In this document: positions 44,748 through 57,440 of the stretch, piece by piece
How positions within the stretch are numbered: the first letter of the stretch is position 1
How the letters are laid out: each line of letters begins with the position of its first letter
From: Pictodentalium vernedei
Taxonomy: Eukaryota; Mollusca; Scaphopoda; Dentaliida; Dentaliidae
DNA length: 64,000 nucleotides
Reading direction: 5' to 3'
Assembly (NCBI GenBank): GCA_031216915.1
Contig: CM062294.1
Coordinates: 160,783,455-160,847,454, forward strand
Notes under the pieces: model-generated
Database searches by the model: none
What the model saw: the letters and a program-made list of their open reading frames with translations, nothing else
What the model was told of the DNA's origin: nothing
Translations under genes and position numbers: made by a program

Positions 44748-45573
44748 TTATTTTCTAATTTTATTTTCGCTCCCTGTCTTATTATCATCAGAAACATAAA
44801 ACTTGTCGAATCCGCACCGATATTTTCCGCGATTAAATTCACTAGTCAAAACGATCACGACGAAATAGTAAAGTCCTCCATCCCAAACCCTCTTGCAAAA
44901 TCTCCTGAATTCCGCCACGGCCATGTCGTTTGCGACGTGATCACCGTAGATGTGATAGAGATTCTTGAGATCCTGGCGAAAGAGACACAGTAAATTAGCG
45001 TTCTCCCTTATCGTCTGTCTGGGCAATCGAAAATAATTCTGCGACTGGTAGAAACAGTCCACGTTGCTGTGACGACCCCTAACGTAATACGATTCGCATC
45101 GGTTCTGTCTCTCCAAAAGCAGATCGTCGAAAATCATGAGATTCTTATCTTCCGATTTCAATTCTCTAGGATCCGGAACGTCGCTAGCGTTCTCATAAAA
45201 TCGACACTCGACGTTCGAAGACGCATTTCTCTTCATCAGTTCCATCGCCGCACCGTCCAAAATGGTCGAATGAGAAGCTTCACTTTTTGTCGAATTCCTC
45301 CCTACTGTCAAAGATTCTGGCTATGACGTCCTTGGGCAATCTACGATCCATGCACTCCCGAAGCAATCTGTATTCGGGTTGAAACAAGCTCTTTCCAAAC
45401 ACGAACAATCTGTCGTAATCCAACCAGTCGGGTTGCGACAACAGATTCATCAACAGATTGGTCTTTCCACAATTCTATTTTCCCACTAACAAGCCTCTTA
45501 TGCTTTTGGGAAAGAACTTGTTATTCGACCTCTTGGTCGTGGCGTCGTTCCAAGACATATCTTTAATGTTCAT
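44748..45573 (-). pseudogene. Packaging ATPase (copy 2), stop plus frameshift
   Basis: Same TAG inside Walker A (45475-45477) as copy 1, plus a private one-base insertion near 45281-45290 (five T where copy 1 has TTGTG). Walker B DDLLLE is kept. Confidence 0.85.
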
Positions 45574-45664
45574 CTTTGTTTATTTTTTTCTTGTTATTTT
45601 AGATTTTTTCAAACACAATTTTATGTTTTTTCAAAACTCAGTTTTATAAAATATTATTATTTAT

Positions 45665-46020
45665 TTATATTACACCATCGCAAGTTCTCTTCAATCCAGA
45701 TCCACTCGTCATTTTGGCTAAATCTTGTATGGGTACCACAGCATCCTTAAAATCTTTCCAACTAACATAGCTCGCGGACTGATCAACTTGTCGACCAACG
45801 CGTCGGCTGCCCTCTTGCCAGCCACAGAAGCTATCCTACCACTGGCTTCGGAAGCGGCTTTCTTACCAGCATCCAAAGCCGTCTTCTTACCAACCTCAAA
45901 TGCGGTCGATGCGAGTTTTCTACCTGCATCGCTCGTGAACGCTCGCATTATAGAATCGACGATGCCAGAACCGCCTTGAATGTAAGTTCTGATGTATCCC
46001 CTGTTCTTTATCACCAACAT
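45665..46020 (-). pseudogene. Ala/Lys-rich small protein (copy 2)
   Basis: As 19516-19871 with the same frameshift near 45764 and a few substitutions. Confidence 0.5.
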
Positions 46021-46157
46021 ATTTTATAATATATATTTTGTTTTTTCACTGGTAAATCGTTTGTTGTTTAAATACTTTTATTATTCTAGTGTAAAATTTA
46101 CTATTTTTATTTTATATATTTTTGTTTGTTTGTTTGTTTCTCTCTACTTATTATATA

Positions 46158-47062
46158 TCAATCCTTCAATTCGTTCATCAGCCTTTTATAATGGTTTTTA
46201 TTCAAAACCTTCTGCCTCAACAATTCGTCGCATATGCTCACTATCTCATTATCTAATCCAGTGTTACCAGCGCGTCTACTTGCCATCAACAAACTCAATC
46301 TCTGAGACAGAGCGTCAGAATCGCTCAGAAGAAAAGTGGTTTTCTCCCCTTTGCCAGTCACCGACTCGACGAACTTCTTATTCATATCCCATATGGGTTT
46401 CACCACCTTCGTCCACTTGTAACCTCTATTGGCTTTGGGTCTCGTTTCTCTGGCATCGTTATTTCTTTTCATGGCGTGGGTCTGAACCAGAATGTCGCTG
46501 TAATTGTCGAAATCCCGATCCGTGTAATCTCTAGGCTTGTCAAAAAGGAGCAATTTGCGCAGTCCAGGAGTTAATTCGTACCTATTCGAACCGACGATTA
46601 AATTATCATCATCCTCTTGCACTTTGTGTCGACAACAAAAGTTCTACCGTCAGAATCCTTATAAATTCCATACAACAGATCTCTCTTACCACCATCCTCG
46701 GACGACGCGACGCTATCAGTGGTGATAGTCGAAGCTGTAACGTCGCTTTCGCTCACGTCGGTTTCGATTCTCATTGGAACGTAATCCGGTGTAGATTGAA
46801 AGGAATACTGTTTTGTAAAACTACCGGGCAATGAACCCATTCTCAAAGAACTCTCTTTTATGGGTCTCAGTTCTTCGACGATCTCCTTCTTGCTTCATTC
46901 CGGAACCTCCGTCACGGGTTTAAATATTTTTGTGGTTTCCCGTCTCAATTCCATTTCTCCAAGTCGTCTGTTTCTGTCAGCTGATTGACTACTCTTCTTA
47001 GCACGTTCATATTCGTTTAAAAGTTGATCTATACGCTTGGAATCTGTGATGTGTAAAAACAT
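46158..47062 (-). pseudogene. Maverick-conserved protein of unknown function (copy 2)
   Basis: As 20005-20907, without copy 1's 2-base loss. The shared TGA (46895-46897) and the frameshift near 46618 still break it. LTPGLRKLL motif intact. Confidence 0.6.
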
Positions 47063-47853
47063 TTTTTCGTTTTTAAATTATTAATATTTCCTTTAGAGTA
47101 TGCTAACATGAGTTATTCTATTATTTTCAAAATCAAATGTATAATTATTTTTATGTTTTATGTTTAAAGTAAATAAAACTCTTCTGTCTTTAATATAATA
47201 ACTAAAACCAGTTGAGGAAAAACATTTTACAAAATGAAACCTCTATAAATGCGTTTTGCCCTCGAAAATGTTAAAGATCACATCACTGATTGTTCACTCC
47301 GCGAAAAAGTTTGAAAGTTTTAGCGCATAAGAAACCGGTTTCTGATTTAACGCGTTTGAGAATAATTATATCCGTTAAAAGGGTTCATTCATATCTCCGA
47401 ACATTATCACAAGTAGATTAAAATTCAATTACCTCTTAAAACCCGACTGAGTGGAAAACGCGCTTTTATTGTCTATTATTAGAACGAAATACCTTTCATT
47501 CACACCGGAACAAAACATAAGTGCCTATTATAATACAATCTATCTCTTAAAATTCATCCAAGTGAAAAACCCTCTATAGTGGAATTTTTATTTGAATGAA
47601 ACAATTTTACGAACTGTTTTATTAAGATTTATCTAACAAAATTTGCTATGACAAAACGTGAACGGACGATTTCCATCGGTTCTAATTTTCCGAAACTTGA
47701 GTTTTCAATGTCATCCATTGAACGAATACCTTTCATTCACACCGGAACAAAACATGAATGTCAATTTACAATACATGGGACGACTCAATTTTATAGTCGA
47801 CTCTATTGAATGAAAAAAGCTGTTTTATTTACACTGACTACAAAATTGAAAAA
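47063..47853. other. Non-coding region inside the right TIR (copy 2)
   Basis: Counterpart of 20908-21699; no gene recognised. Confidence 0.5.
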
Positions 47854-48578
47854 CTCCTCAAAACCGATTCTATCACGAATCACCTCACAAAACTCGCGAG
47901 GTGAATCGGCATGAAGGGTTTTCGCCGATCGGATCGCACCCTAGACCGTCCCAAACGCGATCGCGAACGTGGTGGTGTCCCAGAAACGGCAAACCGCCTT
48001 TTTTCCATGTACCGGAGGCCCAAATCGATTTTTAAAAAAATCCTCGACGAGTAACTACGCTTTACGCTCACTTTTCACCTTTGGCGAACGTCGAGAAAAC
48101 GTTTTGAGGTCGATTTTTCCTGATCTAGAATCGGCAAATGGGTTTCGCTGATCGGATCGCACTTTTACCGTTTAAACACCCGTTGGTGAACGTCGATGTC
48201 CCAGAATCGGCAAACCTCTTTTTTGATGCTTCCTAGAACCGGCAAAGCGTTTTTTGCTCGTGTTCACCAACGATAGATCGAAGGTCTGATCCGCGATGGG
48301 AACGTCGAGAAAAATTTCAAAATTTACATTTTCTTCAAATTTCGTACATTTTTTCACTTTTGAGCGATGTGTCGAATGTGCCAACGGGTGTTCGAACGTT
48401 AAAAGTGCGATCTGTGAGCCTCAAAACAATTGCCGATTCTAGGACACCATGAAAAAACGACATTTTTTGCACTCTGTACACGATTTAACACTGAATCCCT
48501 ATGGCAGTACACGTACATGTACGTGTACTTGTACACGTTTTGTAAATTCTGTCCTTGAATCGGCACTTTATACCTACC
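47854..48578 (-). repeat. Right terminal inverted repeat (Polinton 2)
   Basis: 725 bp, reverse complement of 30814-31540, ending CTTTATACCTACC and followed by CAGATG. Confidence 0.9.
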
Positions 48579-48799
48579 CAGATGGATTTGAATTAATGGC
48601 AGCGGAGGACACATTCCCCAATATAACAGTATCAAAGGTGGAAGAGACTTCAATTCATCTGGTGAGAGCAACACAGCTTTATCGGTTAAGGCTCGGAAAA
48701 TGGGGGTCGTCGGACATTAAAAAAAAAAGATCCCCAAAAGAGAAAAAAACAGCCTTTTTCAAGGCTACCTATATTATTAGAAAGAGTTTCTTTATATAA
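48579..48799 (+). pseudogene. 3' part of the reading frame split by Polinton 2
   Basis: Same phase as copy 1 (GFELMAAEDTFPNITVSK). An extra G near 48764 changes the last 12 codons. Confidence 0.5.
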
Positions 48800-49396
48800 T
48801 GCACATCACCATATTATATATACTTTTATTTTTTAAAAAGAAGATTGCTTAAACAAACTGCAAATACGGTGTCTTTTGGGGGAATACACTATAGGTACAA
48901 GCAGTTAACATTGTTGCTAACCAGAATCTTTTGAGTACTTCCCCAGATTTTTCTTATGGGACAGTGTCAACTTTTCCTTCCAGAATTTTTTTTCTGCCGA
49001 AACAAAATGTTTAGTTCGCCAACTTGACTCCATTTCTATTTGCACCCCCTTTCACATCGTCTTGTTATGATCAGCTGTTGCGGTCCGCTACCTCTCTGTG
49101 TGACATAATAGTAGCTGTGTCTGATTAATCTTCGAAGAAAAAATGGAATTGTTTTTCAATTTCCTCAATCGCCACTGACGAGATAGCTCTCCCTCCATTA
49201 TATCGTGCTAGCTGTCGTAACTTTTTTCTCGGTATAACTGTGTGGTCATTCTTGATCTCCACCTGCTCAGTGCAGACAACCTATGCCATGATTGAGTGTG
49301 TATAAAAATTCGTTTCCCTATCTTTTATTATTTGATGTTATGAAAAATGGTTGACATAACAAACATCAACTTTTGACAACATGAAGGGCTCTGGAC
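48800..49396. other. Non-coding right flank (unit 2)
   Basis: Counterpart of 22684-23245; nothing recognised. Confidence 0.4.
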
Positions 49397-49656
49397 ATGG
49401 AACTTGCCAAATTCAACGAGTTTACCCTGTTCACGAAAGATGCTGAAACACAGACGGAACCACCGGAGGGAAACGAAACCCAAACTGTATTGATGAAGAT
49501 TTTCAAAAGTTTAGAAAATCGGAGAAGTTCACCACTTCAATTCCGGGCAGAGAAAGCAACCACCCTATCCGTTCCCAGTTGATAGAACACCCTTTGCAAA
49601 TCCCAATACAAGTATCACAAAAAGGCAAAAAACCTGGCCGTAAGCCAACAGAAAAG
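49397..49656 (+). other. Candidate exon with AT-hook-like motif (unit 2)
   Basis: Counterpart of 23246-23505; keeps the ETQTEP stretch and the splice-donor-like AAAAG|GTTAGT. Confidence 0.3.
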
Positions 49657-49662
49657 GTTAGT

Positions 49663-49665
49663 CAC

Positions 49666-49708
<43 letters not shown>
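49663..49708. repeat. Contracted (CA)n tract (unit 2)
   Basis: A single (CA)n run replaces the three-unit VNTR of unit 1, a difference of about 700 bp. Confidence 0.9.
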
Positions 49709-49710
<2 letters not shown>

Positions 49711-50566
49711 TTCATTGCATTGTAAAAAAAAAACAGGTCTAATAATGCCCCAATCCTGAAAAAAACCCATCTCTGCTCTATTAATAGTGAGGGTTGAAAT
49801 GTGTTTTTTTTACTTAAAAATGCGTTTTGTCTCTTGCGTATTGATTCATCAAGCGAAAATGCAGGGGGATAATTATTCCTTCTCCAAGACAAGACGTTGG
49901 TAATTGTTTCAATGTGGTTAAGATTTGTTAGTTTTCAGAACGATATCTCAGAATTGCGCCTTCTTTTGCTGAATTCGTAACAGATATCTAGCGGCAAATT
50001 GTTGAAATCTGCTTAAAACAACAGTTTACAAATACGCGAATGGAAGACAATGCGAAGGGTGCATTCAGTGAATTATTGAAACACAACACTTCTTGTCGCT
50101 AAACATTCTGCAATTACGCCTCCCTGAACGAGTACGGGATTTTTTCTCCACAGTTGCATTTAGTGAATTATTGAAAACATGTGTTTGAAAAAATGTATCT
50201 CTGAATGGATTACTAGAGAAGTATTTTTCTCAGAGTGTGTTTGTTATTTGTCTTACAAATTGACAGGCACACTTTCATATCGGATTATAAGCGCGTAATT
50301 TTTAAATATCGCTTTCCTCAACGTTTGCGCCTTTTTTGTTGTGTGAAAATCGATCGTCAAAGTAAAAAAATAATTATTGTGCATTTAAACTAAACACATT
50401 TTGTATCCCTTTGCCGACGTAGCGGTTCTTTGAGTGTCCGTCTGTTATGTTAACGGAATAACAATGCCATAAATTAGGTTTCTGTGTACATATATTCCGT
50501 ATTTTAACCGTTTTAGTTTCACTCTGGGTAAAAGATTGTATGTTTATCAACCAAACCTTCATTGGA
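49709..50566. other. Non-coding right flank (unit 2)
   Basis: Counterpart of 24244-25097; no gene. Confidence 0.5.
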
Positions 50567-51463
50567 GGCCTCTACCCCGTGACTGACACTATAGTATTTA
50601 ACACTGAATTCCCCCTTCCCCAAGGCTGGCACTCCAGCGAAAAGCATTTAATACTGATTTCCCCATACCCCAATGTGGGAACTCTGGCGAAAAAATTAAG
50701 ATAGGATTCTCCATAAGGGGGTTCTCTCTCCAGTCCATTTTTACCTGTGACTGCCACTATAGCGAAAAACATTTATCACTGAACTCCTCATACCCCAGTG
50801 TTGGCACTGTGGCGAGAAAATTAACACAGGATTCTCCATAGGGCGGCTTGTCCCTCAAATGCCATTTTACCCGTGGCTGGCACTCCGGCGAAAAGCATTT
50901 AACACTGAATTCCCCATACCCCCAATGTGGGCACTCTGGCGAAAAAATTGAGATAGGATTCTCCATACCGCGGCTTGTCCCTCAACAGCCATTTTTACCG
51001 TGGCTGGCACCCCGGCGAAAAGCATTTTACACTGAATTCCCCTCTTCCCCAAGGGTGGCACTATAGACACAAGCATTTAACACTGAATTCCCCATACCCC
51101 AATACTGCCACTATAGGTACAAAATTAACATAGGATTCTCCATAAGGGGTTCTCCCTCCAGTCCATTTTTTACCCCTAGCTGGCACTATGGCAAAAACAT
51201 TCATCACTGAATTCCCCATACCCCAATGTTGGCACTATGGCGAAAAAATTAACACAGGATTCTCCATAGGGCGGGCTTGTCCCTCAAATGCCATTTTACC
51301 CGTGGCTGGCACTCCGGCGAAAAGCATTTAGCACTGAATTCCCCATACCCAAATACTGCCACTTCATTTACAAGCATTTAAGAGATACTTCCCTTTTCTT
51401 CACCATTCTATGGAGAGATTGATTAATAAGCAAAATCCCCATATTTGCCAACATAACGTAATT
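50567..51463. repeat. Minisatellite (unit 2)
   Basis: Counterpart of 25098-25994 with only scattered differences. Confidence 0.8.
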
Positions 51464-51489
51464 GGGGGGGGGGGGGGGGCTACCCCAGG

Positions 51490-51832
51490 GGGTGGCACTA
51501 TAGACACAAGCATTTAACACTGAATTCCCCATACCCCAATGGGGCCACTATAGACACAAATTTTACATAGGATTCCCCATAGGGTTTTGTGTCTATAGTG
51601 GCATTTTTGTGCTTATAGTGGCCCCATTGGAGGCAGAAAAAAGATTGTAATCTTTTTTCTGCCTCCAATGGGGCCACTTTTTTCTGCCTCCAATGGGGCC
51701 ACTATAGACACAAAAATGCCACTATAGACTCAAAACCCTATGGAGAATCCTATGTTAAATTTGTGTCTATAGTGGCCCCATTGGGGTATGGGGAATCCAG
51801 TGTTAAATGCTTGTGTGTCTATAGTGGCACCC
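51490..51832. repeat. Foldback palindrome at the unit 2/3 boundary
   Basis: Counterpart of 26017-26359; its centre is AAAAAAGATTGTAATCTTTTTT. Confidence 0.8.
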
Positions 51833-53115
51833 TTCACTACTCATGTCAAACATTTATGTCTACACGTTAACCCTTTGAACCCTAGAGACACTTTTTCCGG
51901 ATTGATAGTGATGTAACCTGAAATGGTAAAGTAAGTGGTTGCTATGTGAATTTCTATAGTAGACCAACCAATATTTTCAATGCACAGCCCAAAGGCTGCA
52001 AGTTGAAAACATTATTTGGTGTATCCCCAAATAATGATTTTACACCCTTTTAATTGACTGCACTGCACTGACATGGGCGATATTATCAGTGTTAAAGGGT
52101 TAAAGTTTTCCTGGAGAACAATACAGGCCAGACTGTTGAAAGTTTTAGACCTCATCAACCCTTTTTACAACCACGCCCACTTTAGCTATACATGAATGAC
52201 CTCTATGTACGTCTGTATGCGAGAAAGTTTAATACAACTTATGACATATTTGAGACTCTATCATCTGATCAATTGCTGGAAAGCTCTGAGCCCTTTCCAA
52301 CAATTAATCAGATGGTAGGTTTGATAAACACATGCCAGAATGTGCAGATAATCATCATAAAATAGATGACAATAGTCGCTTTCGGCAGCGTAAGTGTTAA
52401 ACAAACACACTGCCTGACCAAAAAACTGATCCTTTCAATCAATATTATTACCCCGAGTCACATCTGAAAAATATGAATGGTCACGCTGTCGCCTTACAGC
52501 CCGGATTCTAAACAGTGACCTGCCAAAATTTGAAAATGAGTGTTTCTCTTCGTGGATTACTTTTACCCATCTCGTGAAATAAAACGAGCTGGTCAATTCC
52601 AGATGGGAGTCGAGCAGAGTATTTCATTTGTTGTCCACCTGGACAATTAAAGGCACTTGGCATTAAAATAATTACTAGATTGAAATTTGAATAAAACATG
52701 TACACACAACAACGCAGCGCACGTTGTAGCCCAGAAATAATGTCTTCCCACCTTTCCACGAAACAAATTACTTCGCAAAAGCGACTCTAATGCCCTGGAA
52801 ATTTTAGAATAAACGATGACGCATTATCAAGCTGGTGACAAAAGACACAACATCTGTAACATTCCTCGCGAGTACACACGACATCTCAGGTACAGGAATA
52901 TAAGAACCTCAAGGGTCCTTTTACTGGCCCCATTGATAGACCACTCGCACGAGTGAATACCCGTGGCAAGTAGTTTCCATAGACGTCGAACGGCGCAGTT
53001 TTGAGCAATGGAGCGTTGGCTAACTTGAAACGGAATACAACCATGTTATCCATATTTAAACACAGTTTAGCGTGGCATGTCCTCCGTTCGAAGCACATGT
53101 GTAAACTTTCGTATT
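51833..53115. other. Non-coding flank, unit 3
   Basis: Nearly identical to unit 2, minus the SINE-like insertion. No gene. Confidence 0.6.
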
Positions 53116-53342
53116 TTAGCAAAAAGAAAAAAGAAAAACAATGCCAGTGCAGGCAAGTTTTAGTTGGTACAATATGACCATAACAGGATGGAATTTAAAT
53201 GTCGCGGACCAGGTAATTTCCAAACCATTCAAAACCGTATAACTGGACAATTCAATCTGAGTCGCCAAAAATGGGGTCAAAATCATCGAGATGAAATTAT
53301 CTGCTGCACATCGTGTGGTATTCTTCAGAAACAAACGTACAT

Positions 53343-53960
53343 TTCTATTTATCCAATAAATGGCTGTTTATTTGAACACTAAAAACCTTGGATAGATTTT
53401 TGCTTTATTCACCCAGTAGGGTGATCAATTTTCGCCATAGGTTTAACACTGAAAGAATTTATTCCTGTAGCAGAGACGGACTAGTTGACCTCTGACCTCT
53501 ACCGCATTCATGTAGTATAAGTAACAGTTCAATTGTTGTATTCTTTAACCCCTTTTAAAAGTATTACACAATGCCACTAGAAAATGCTCCACATTGTTAA
53601 CTTAATAAAAGTATTTTTGCAAGTTTAGCTCAGGTTTGTAGTGGAATTATTTTTAGAAAGAAGCGTATAACTGCGCCTTTTTTATTTTTAGCAATTTTGC
53701 TTGTCTTCGAACTGGACCAATGTACTCCTAATTTCTCGCTGTGTTTTGTAGCGAGTAACGGCACGATTTCGCCGTGACTGTCCAGTAAAATATTCAAGGG
53801 ATAAACAAAATAAACGTATGGTGTTTGCAAGTAAAAAAAAATATTCTATTCGTAGAATTAAGAATGAAACCGACTCGTCAGTGGCTCGTCAGTTTCATTC
53901 TTAATCCTACTCGTAGAATAATTTTTTTACTTGAAAATACTATGCGTTTATTCTATATTT
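53343..53960. repeat. Internal direct repeat, copy a (unit 3), with hairpin
   Basis: Counterpart of 1820-2440; hairpin at about 53828-53940. From about 53630 on it differs from units 1 and 2 at many positions. Confidence 0.75.
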
Positions 53961-54389
53961 CTGAACCGTACTGAAAAAACAAAAACACGTTGTTATTCAA
54001 GGCATTAACTACAATGAGCATGATGTTCTTCAAATACCTGGGAGAAATTGTGACAAAATCTTCCCAAAATGTTGCGTAAAATCCATTTTACAGCATTCCA
54101 CTTCTTGGAAGTTAGTGGACAGGATTTGCAAGGTGTTGTAGAAGATCTATTGTTGGTCATATATTTCGAAAAATGATGAACTAGGCTCGTTAAAACTTTT
54201 CCCGATGTTAATAAAACACAAACTGGAATTGTCGGCATTTATTTCCTCGGGGTTACCTAACTCAATACTTCCACCCAGAAAAAAACCTGAAAATTGCATT
54301 CACAGGTTGGCCGAATTCGATTTTCTCTTTCTCATTGCTTCTTTCAGGATATGTGAAATATTTTTACGAACACTATGTAAATATTTAAT

Positions 54390-54990
54390 TTTATCCCGTA
54401 AATGGCCGTTTACTCGAACAATAAAAGCCTTAGATAAATTGTTGCTTTATTCACCTAGTAGGGTGATAAATTTTCCCCGTAGGTTTAACACTGAATGAGT
54501 TTATTCCTGTAGTGGAGACTGACTTGTTGACCTCGGACCTCTACCGCATTCGTGTATCATAATAAATTGTTCAATTGATGTTTTCTTTGAACCCTTTTGA
54601 AAGTATTACAGAATGCCGGTAGAAAAGACCACATACAGTTCATTTAATAAAGTATGTTTGCAAGTTTAGTTCAAGTTTGTAAGGGAATTATTTTTAGACA
54701 GAAATGTATTACTGTGCCTTGTTTATTTTTTTCCAATTGTGCTGGCTTATCGAATTGGACCAATATGCTCCTCACTTCTCGCTGTATTTTGTAGAGAGTA
54801 CCAGCACGATTTCGCCGCGACAGCCCTGTAAAAGATTTATGGGATAAACAAAATAAACGTATAGTGTTTTCAGGTAAAAAAATTATTCTACTCGTAGAAT
54901 TAATAACGAAACCGACGAGCCAGAGGCTCGTCGGTTTCATTCTTAATCCTACTCGTACATGTAGAATAAATTGTTTTCTTGAAAACACTA
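54390..54990. repeat. Internal direct repeat, copy b (unit 3), with hairpin
   Basis: Counterpart of 2860-3480; hairpin at about 54870-54985, with an 18-base GACGAGCCAGAGGCTCGT-type self-complementary loop. Confidence 0.75.
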
Positions 54991-55647
54991 TATGTAATCC
55001 TTTCTAATCTCATTCACTATTTGGCCGTTCCCCGAATGATGTCAGCAACGGAGACAGGTGCAGAACTTTATGTACAGTACATTCGCCATAGGCTGGCCAT
55101 AATCCACGCGAGGACCTTGATGATCACGCATGCGCTTACCAGATAATACAAAATCATTAGCAGCAAAATTTTATTTAATGAAACACTGATTGTATTCTGT
55201 GCTTCGCAAATTAAATTTTTGATGATATTCCTATAATTTATGTTTGCAATATAATATTATTGCGTCCGTGGAAATACTGCCCATCCCTTGGAAAGTGACC
55301 AGTCCACGCCCGCAGCGCTGTAGTTTGATCTATCAACTCGAGTATTACTTACACTGACCTGCTCCTTATTTGCTTTTACCTTTCGTCATGGAAACAAAAA
55401 GAAAACAAGAAGCCCTGGAGTTCCGCCGCGTGTTTAGGTGGTCGGAAACTTTGCAGAATGTTGACGAAAATTTATGTTTGTATTGTAATATGTAACAGGA
55501 TTTTCCAAATGTAAGAAATGCTGGATTCGTGTTCGAAGACAACATAGAGGCCGAAACGAGTTTTCCGGACAGGTCTAAATTAAGATGTGTCCAGGGATTT
55601 CTAGGAATAAGCTATAGACGTGCTGCTATTACTAATAACATGGACCG

Positions 55648-55932
55648 TGTAGAACATAGTGTCACTGATGTAAATGTTTTAGACCGACTGGCGTAAAAGG
55701 AATGTGGTCCGGCCCGGTTTTAGTGCGACGGAAAACCGGTGATGACAAGTGAAAATCTCAAGATTAACCACTGGAAACTACTGAGCAATTTGGTGTTGGT
55801 GGGGTGGTCTTTTTCTTATAGCCTTAAATGTTTCACTGCTACTTTCATTCTTTAAAAAAAATATACAAGAAGGGACGGAGAACAAACAATCTTTCAGGTG
55901 AATTTGCCTTTGCTTTTCAGTGATTTATTCAC
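55648..55932. other. 285 bp present only in unit 3
   Basis: Lies between GACCGT and GTCATGATTT, which are adjacent in units 1 and 2. No obvious transposon ends; a TTTGCTTTTCAG string near its right edge resembles a splice acceptor. Either an insertion here or an old deletion in the ancestor of units 1 and 2. Confidence 0.6.
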
Positions 55933-56157
55933 GTCATGATTTGAATAAGGTAATTACACCCTTTTCCGTCAATTTTCAAATCTCTTCGACATTCCACCTC
56001 CTTATTTTATGCATAACACACAGTTAAAGGGGACATTGATATCGGATTATGTTTTCGGACATGATTAAGATTTAAAAGTTTTTTTGTCAGGACATTTCTA
56101 CACGGCAGGCCTGTAAGATTCTCAACATGTTTTAAACGAATATATCTTAAAAATGTA

Positions 56158-57290
56158 CCCTTTTCCATATACCCTGAGAATCTCGTAAACGAAAACGAGC
56201 AGATCGCCGTAATGCAGTGCGCCTTTAGAAACAAGTGAGACATATCGTCTAGACAAAACACTTACTAATATGGGCCCTTTTGTTGGATACAGTGGATACG
56301 GAAAAAAGTTTTTTTAGGCATTAGACACTTTGGAGAATGATGTGTATAAATATTGTATATGAACATAGCGCGTCCATCTCTTCTCTTGTAGAATAAAATC
56401 GAGGTTCAAATATCTAGGTTCAAAGAAAAAAGAGAATGCATTTAAACAATATTTCGTCCATTCACTTCTAAGGTAATGCCGATAGAAGGCTAACGACATG
56501 CATCACTGCTGCAAAAGTAAGAGCAATCTCTTTTTATATGAAACGCGTTTCTATGCTTTCAGCGTTGACATACTTTACAGTGAGGTCAAGGCGGACACCA
56601 ATTGTTTGGTTAAGGGTTTCAAGGCGATGTATTCACAATACACCAACAGTTTGAAACTTTACACTGACACAAAATTATTTCTAGTCAACAAGTCGAGAAA
56701 AACTTGCTTTAAAGAAATGCAATTTTTGCAAATGAAGAGTGTCGGTCTATGAGCGGAACTTGTGTCTATTGAAAAGCTGCAAAATCCTGAAATGTGTTCT
56801 TTTCTTGATCATTCCGTTAAATGGACCCGCGGCATAGTATTCTCAAAATTAGGTGAACATTAATTTCACACAAACACTTTAAAATGTATTCATGTTATTA
56901 CAATGGGACAAACATTTCATTTGGTCAGTATATCAAATGAATTGAATGCTCCTGGTCAGTTTGGATAAACATAGAGCCAGGGGTGTTTAACAATGCGCTA
57001 TATATGCACACTAATTGCAAATAACATGCTCGAGTATGCCGGACAGCCGGTAAAGCAAATTGTGTGCACCTAATGAAGTAAAATGAAACAATTCCAGATT
57101 CTGAGCCGGGTCCCGTACAGTTCGTCAGAAAGATGGTTTCCACTTCTGGCATCACCAAACATTGACCGCTGACATGTGGTGCCTCTGGAACTAGTTGTTC
57201 TCTTAACACACACTTTTTCTTTAGCACTACCACTTTTAAAAGTGGCCTAAGAAAGAACGACAGCAATCCAATGGTTTGTGCTAATGTAAT
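56158..57290. other. Single-copy flank, no gene recognised
   Basis: Begins where homology to the duplicated unit stops. The longest frames (84 and 158 codons) have no recognisable domain; the longer one partly overlaps the hairpin that follows. Confidence 0.5.
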
Positions 57291-57440
57291 ATTAGAACGT
57301 TTCTGTTCATGTTCTATCGATCGATAGTACCTGAGTTTGTGTGATTTCTGAAATAAAACATGAAGCAGCGAAGCTGTTGAAGGTTTTATTTCAGAAATCA
57401 CACAAACTCAGGTACTATCGACCGATAGAACATGAAAAGA
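57291..57440. repeat. Long hairpin (arms about 65 bp)
   Basis: Left arm 57291-57358 passes through GATAGTACCTGAGTTTGTGT and GATTTCTGAAATAAAA. The right arm is the near-exact inverse from about 57377. The loop is around GAAGCAGCGAAGC. Foldback or MITE-like. Confidence 0.75.

Larger units (their letters stand above)
30814..48578. mobile_element. Maverick/Polinton element, copy 2 (about 17.8 kb, decayed)
   Basis: Same gene order, TIRs and flanking target duplicates as copy 1 (CAGATT 30808-30813, CAGATG 48579-48584). Identical flanks mean it was copied with its surroundings and did not transpose. It shares the old lesions and has its own: a stop in the membrane gene, a stop and a 16 bp deletion in the capsid gene, an 8 bp deletion in the fibre gene, a stop in the polymerase, and a 1 bp insertion in the ATPase. 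Confidence 0.95.
26206..51675. repeat. Tandem segmental duplication, unit 2
   Basis: This is the second copy of the unit. Its first part, up to about 28262-28300, shares variants with unit 3. The rest shares variants with unit 1. It carries a private 118 bp SINE-like insertion (27589-27706) and a VNTR reduced to a single (CA)n tract (49663-49708). Confidence 0.9.
51676..56157. repeat. Partial unit 3: flank repeat only, no Polinton
   Basis: Matches unit 1 positions 148 to about 4348. The match is nearly identical to unit 2 up to about 53630 and visibly more diverged beyond. Homology stops near 56157 at a TTAAAAATG sequence, before the point where the Polinton sits in the other units, so this copy does not supply an empty site. 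It contains about 285 bp (about 55648-55932) that units 1 and 2 lack. Confidence 0.85.

Noticed and set aside
4626-48578. Two independent Polinton insertions
   Set aside because: Flanking sequence, target duplicates and old lesions are identical, so the second copy arose by duplication of the whole segment.
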